Below, piece after piece: positions 3,889-6,607 of a stretch of DNA of 6,607 nt. The notes below the pieces were generated by a model. It searched no databases. It worked only from the letters and a program-made list of their open reading frames with translations, and was not told where the DNA came from. Position 1 is the first letter of the stretch. Each line of letters starts with the position of its first letter. The position numbers and the translations under genes are program-made. Source of the DNA: Sulfurihydrogenibium yellowstonense SS-5 (GTDB lineage: Bacteria > Aquificota > Aquificia > Aquificales > Hydrogenothermaceae); assembly GCF_000173615.1 (NCBI RefSeq), contig NZ_ABZS01000092.1, positions 1 through 6,607 on the forward strand. Direction: 5' to 3'.

Positions 3889-6600
3889 TTGCATAACCCA
3901 CACGGTTCAGATGTAACTGCAATAGAAAGATTTATTTTGAAAGCTGTAGAAACCTTTATAACCCACACGGTTCAGATGTAACTAAGGTCAGATATTTTGA
4001 CAAGAATATGGAAAGAAGCCTTTCTAACCCACACGGTTCAGATGTAACCATCTACTCACACTGACTTTTCTCTCCCCGTTTACCGCTTTCTAACCCACAC
4101 GGTTCAGATGTAACGTGTGGGAAATAAAACTAATTAGGAGGATTAAACGACTTTATAACCCACACGGTTCAGATGTAACTGGAATATTTGTCTATACAGA
4201 GGGGAACTCTATACAACTTTATAACCCACACGGTTCAGATGTAACAGATACTAACACCACACCTTCCTTCTCTACATTACACTTTATAACCCACACGGTT
4301 CAGATGTAACCAGTGAGCTCTCCTTCACTCACTTCAATTAACTCGTCTTTATAACCCACACGGTTCAGATGTAACTACTACTGCGAACCAGAAAGCACAA
4401 AACAAAAAAGAAGCTTTATAACCCACACGGTTCAGATGTAACATTTTGTGGGTAGCAAGAAAATTCGTAAAAACTGACACTTTATAACCCACACGGTTCA
4501 GATGTAACCGGAACAAAAATCTATTATCTCTTTTTAATCCTTAACTTTATAACCCACACGGTTCAGATGTAACTAAGAACGTGAGATGTGAGAGGTGAGA
4601 TGTGAGTAAGCTTTATAACCCACACGGTTCAGATGTAACATTAGTTAAGAATGGTTTGTAGTCTGGCAAGTTTTCCTTTATAACCCACACGGTTCAGATG
4701 TAACACGCTTGCGTTTTATCACGCCGAAGCAGGCTGTCAACTTTATAACCCACACGGTTCAGATGTAACAGTTAAGTAGACCAGCTATAGAGTTCGTTAG
4801 TAAACTCTTTATAACCCCACGGTTCAGATGTAACTGTTTATGTGGAAGAGAGCAGACAAAACTATTATACCTTTATAACCCACACGGTTCAGATGTAACT
4901 ATTAAATTTTCTGCTCAAGAAAGTCATTTTACAATTCTTTATAACCCACACGGTTCAGATGTAACTTTCTTTTAGCTTAACAACGCCTCCTTCTATTGCA
5001 ACTTTATAACCCACACGGTTCAGATGTAACATATCATTCTTGATGAATCAACACCTAAAGATAAAGACTTTATAACCCACACGGTTCAGATGTAACAGGG
5101 ATAGACAAGATAAGCAAGCATAGGATAGTAAACTTTATAACCCACACGGTTCAGATGTAACAGGTAGCGTGCGATGAGAACATTATTAGCGAGAGAGACT
5201 TTATAACCCACACGGTTCAGATGTAACTATTTACAGACTCTTTAGTAGTTGAAGAAAATAACGCTTTATAACCCACACGGTTCAGATGTAACAGAAAGAA
5301 CCTTGTAGATAAAATTGAGTTGTTTGAACTTTATAACCCACACGGTTCAGATGTAACTGAAGCAGTGAAATTCTTTGAGCCACACTATTTCATTCTTTAT
5401 AACCCACACGGTTCAGATGTAACCCACTCAACCAACTCGTTTGGCGAGGCAGTTATTGGCTTTATAACCCACACGGTTCAGATGTAACTCGTTGTTTCTT
5501 TATTCGCTGTATTGCGTGCTATTGACTTTATAACCCACACGGTTCAGATGTAACAGACAAAAATTAACAATCTATGATGCAGTAGAGCACTTTATAACCC
5601 ACACGGTTCAGATGTAACTTCTTGCTGTAATTGTGTTAAAAGAATGGAACAACACTTTCTAACCCACACGGTTCAGATGTAACTCTGGTATATTGAGAAC
5701 TTGTTAAATACAAACTTTCCTTTCTAACCCACACGGTTCAGATGTAACCAGATCTGGAGATCAGAAATCTATACTAAGTACAAACTTTCTAACCCACACG
5801 GTTCAGATGTAACTCGGGTTCTTCTGAGATATATTATTTTTGGAAGGAACTTTCTAACCCACACGGTTCAGATGTAACATATGTAGCGACAATGTGGTTA
5901 TCAAATTAATAAACACTTTCTAACCCACACGGTTCAGATGTAACCGTTCTTTGAAGAAAGCCTAAAACTAGCAGAAGAATCTTTCTAACCCACACGGTTC
6001 AGATGTAACATACGATTAGCACATTAATTGCTGCTTTAAGAAAATCCTTTCTAACCCACACGGTTCAGATGTAACTTATTAAGACAATATCCAACCTAAA
6101 TCTACTTGAAGCCTTTCTAACCCACACGGTTCAGATGTAACCAGGGTAAAGTTTGGGTGTAAAGATGCGACTGCCTTTCTTTCTAACCCACACGGTTCAG
6201 ATGTAACGAAATATTTAGAAAAGATTGGCAACATTCATTTAAGCTTTCTAACCCACACGGTTCAGATGTAACCAAAAACCATTGAGGAAGATTTAAAAAT
6301 ATCAACCAACTTTCTAACCCACACGGTTCAGATGTAACAATGTATTATACTCAAAAAGCTATATCGTAGAAATTACTTTCTAACCCACACGGTTCAGATG
6401 TAACTAAGTATCATAATGGTTTTTGGGACATAACTGTAGGCTTTCTAACCCACACGGTTCAGATGTAACGCAGTATCCCTGTTATTATAGCTACCACTAA
6501 AGCAGACTTTCTAACCCACACGGTTCAGATGTAACGATAGCTGTCTTTTACTGGCTTCCATTCTTCTCCGTCTTTCTAACCCACACGGTTCAGATGTAAC
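3889..6600. CRISPR. CRISPR array, 42 repeats in window, probably continuing to the right
   Basis: The 29-nt repeat reads CTTT(A or C)TAACC, then CACAC, then GGTTCAGATGTAAC. Repeat starts are 3889, 3954, 4020, 4086, 4151, 4217, 4282, 4347, 4414, 4480, 4545, 4611, 4676, 4741, 4807, 4871, 4937, 5002, 5068, 5133, 5199, 5264, 5329, 5395, 5460, 5526, 5590, 5655, 5720, 5785, 5850, 5916, 5981, 6047, 6113, 6179, 6244, 6310, 6376, 6441, 6507 and 6572. The 41 complete spacers are 35-38 nt, mostly 36 or 37, and all different by eye. Repeat 1 is damaged at its left end (TTGC in place of CTTT) and repeat 15 lacks one base. AACC and GGTT can form a small hairpin. On the minus strand the repeat ends TTATAAAG or TTAGAAAG, resembling the ATTGAAA(C/G) handle of many type I and III systems; this suggests minus-strand transcription with the leader beyond the right edge. 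No cas genes are visible, so the subtype is undetermined. Confidence 0.98.
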
Positions 6601-6607
6601 TTATTAA

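Noticed and set aside
3786..3968. 60-codon minus-strand ORF at the left end of the array
   Set aside because: It crosses the relict repeat, repeat 1 and part of repeat 2, with no ribosome binding site or family resemblance.
4115..4309. 64-codon plus-strand ORF inside the array
   Set aside because: It spans two whole CRISPR repeats and their spacers and encodes the repeat sequence twice (YNPHGSDVT); it is an artefact of periodic repeats.

Overview
The window is AT-rich bacterial chromosome. The proteins are rich in Lys, Glu and Ile. The TonB-ExbB-ExbD system implies a Gram-negative type envelope. Very lysine-rich short proteins, an AT-rich genome and a large CRISPR array of 29-nt repeats would fit a thermophilic lineage such as the Aquificota (Hydrogenothermaceae type). 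That placement is an impression from composition and protein style, not something proven by a marker gene here.

Left part (1-2092, plus strand): the C-terminal part of a Fur-family metalloregulator enters from the left edge. After a 148-bp gap holding a TATAAT box overlapped by a perfect inverted repeat comes a tight operon exbB-exbD-tonB. These three encode the proton-driven inner-membrane motor and the periplasm-spanning arm that energise TonB-dependent outer-membrane uptake, typically of iron chelates. The adjacent Fur-type gene suggests metal-responsive control, but no canonical Fur box is seen.

Middle (2093-2444): a 352-bp gene-free stretch separates two converging units. It holds a nested inverted-repeat element (2095-2278) that looks like a small non-autonomous mobile or interspersed repeat, a convincing rho-independent terminator for the plus strand (2303-2325), a weaker hairpin that could end the minus-strand unit, and a short direct repeat.

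Minus-strand pair (2445-3680): a trans-type short-chain prenyl diphosphate synthase (ispA-like) is followed with no gap by queF, the preQ0 reductase of queuosine biosynthesis. The ispA stop codon abuts the queF ATG, so they are probably one transcript with coupled translation.

Right part (3681-6607): a 208-bp AT-rich spacer containing one relict CRISPR repeat (3770-3797) leads into a large CRISPR array. I count 42 repeats of 29 nt and 41 complete spacers of 35-38 nt before the window ends; the array may continue. There are no cas genes in the window. The relict repeat, the damaged first repeat on the left, and the resemblance of the minus-strand repeat end to the usual ATTGAAA(C/G)-type handle all suggest that the array is transcribed right to left, with its leader beyond the right edge. 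The repeats fall into blocks with A or C at repeat position 5, which leaves a record of repeat replacement during array growth and predicts two crRNA handle versions.

I found no convincing wholly new system. The items most worth following are the block-structured repeat variants and the relict repeat, the nested inverted-repeat element behind tonB, and the Fur-type protein lacking the usual histidine-rich metal motif.
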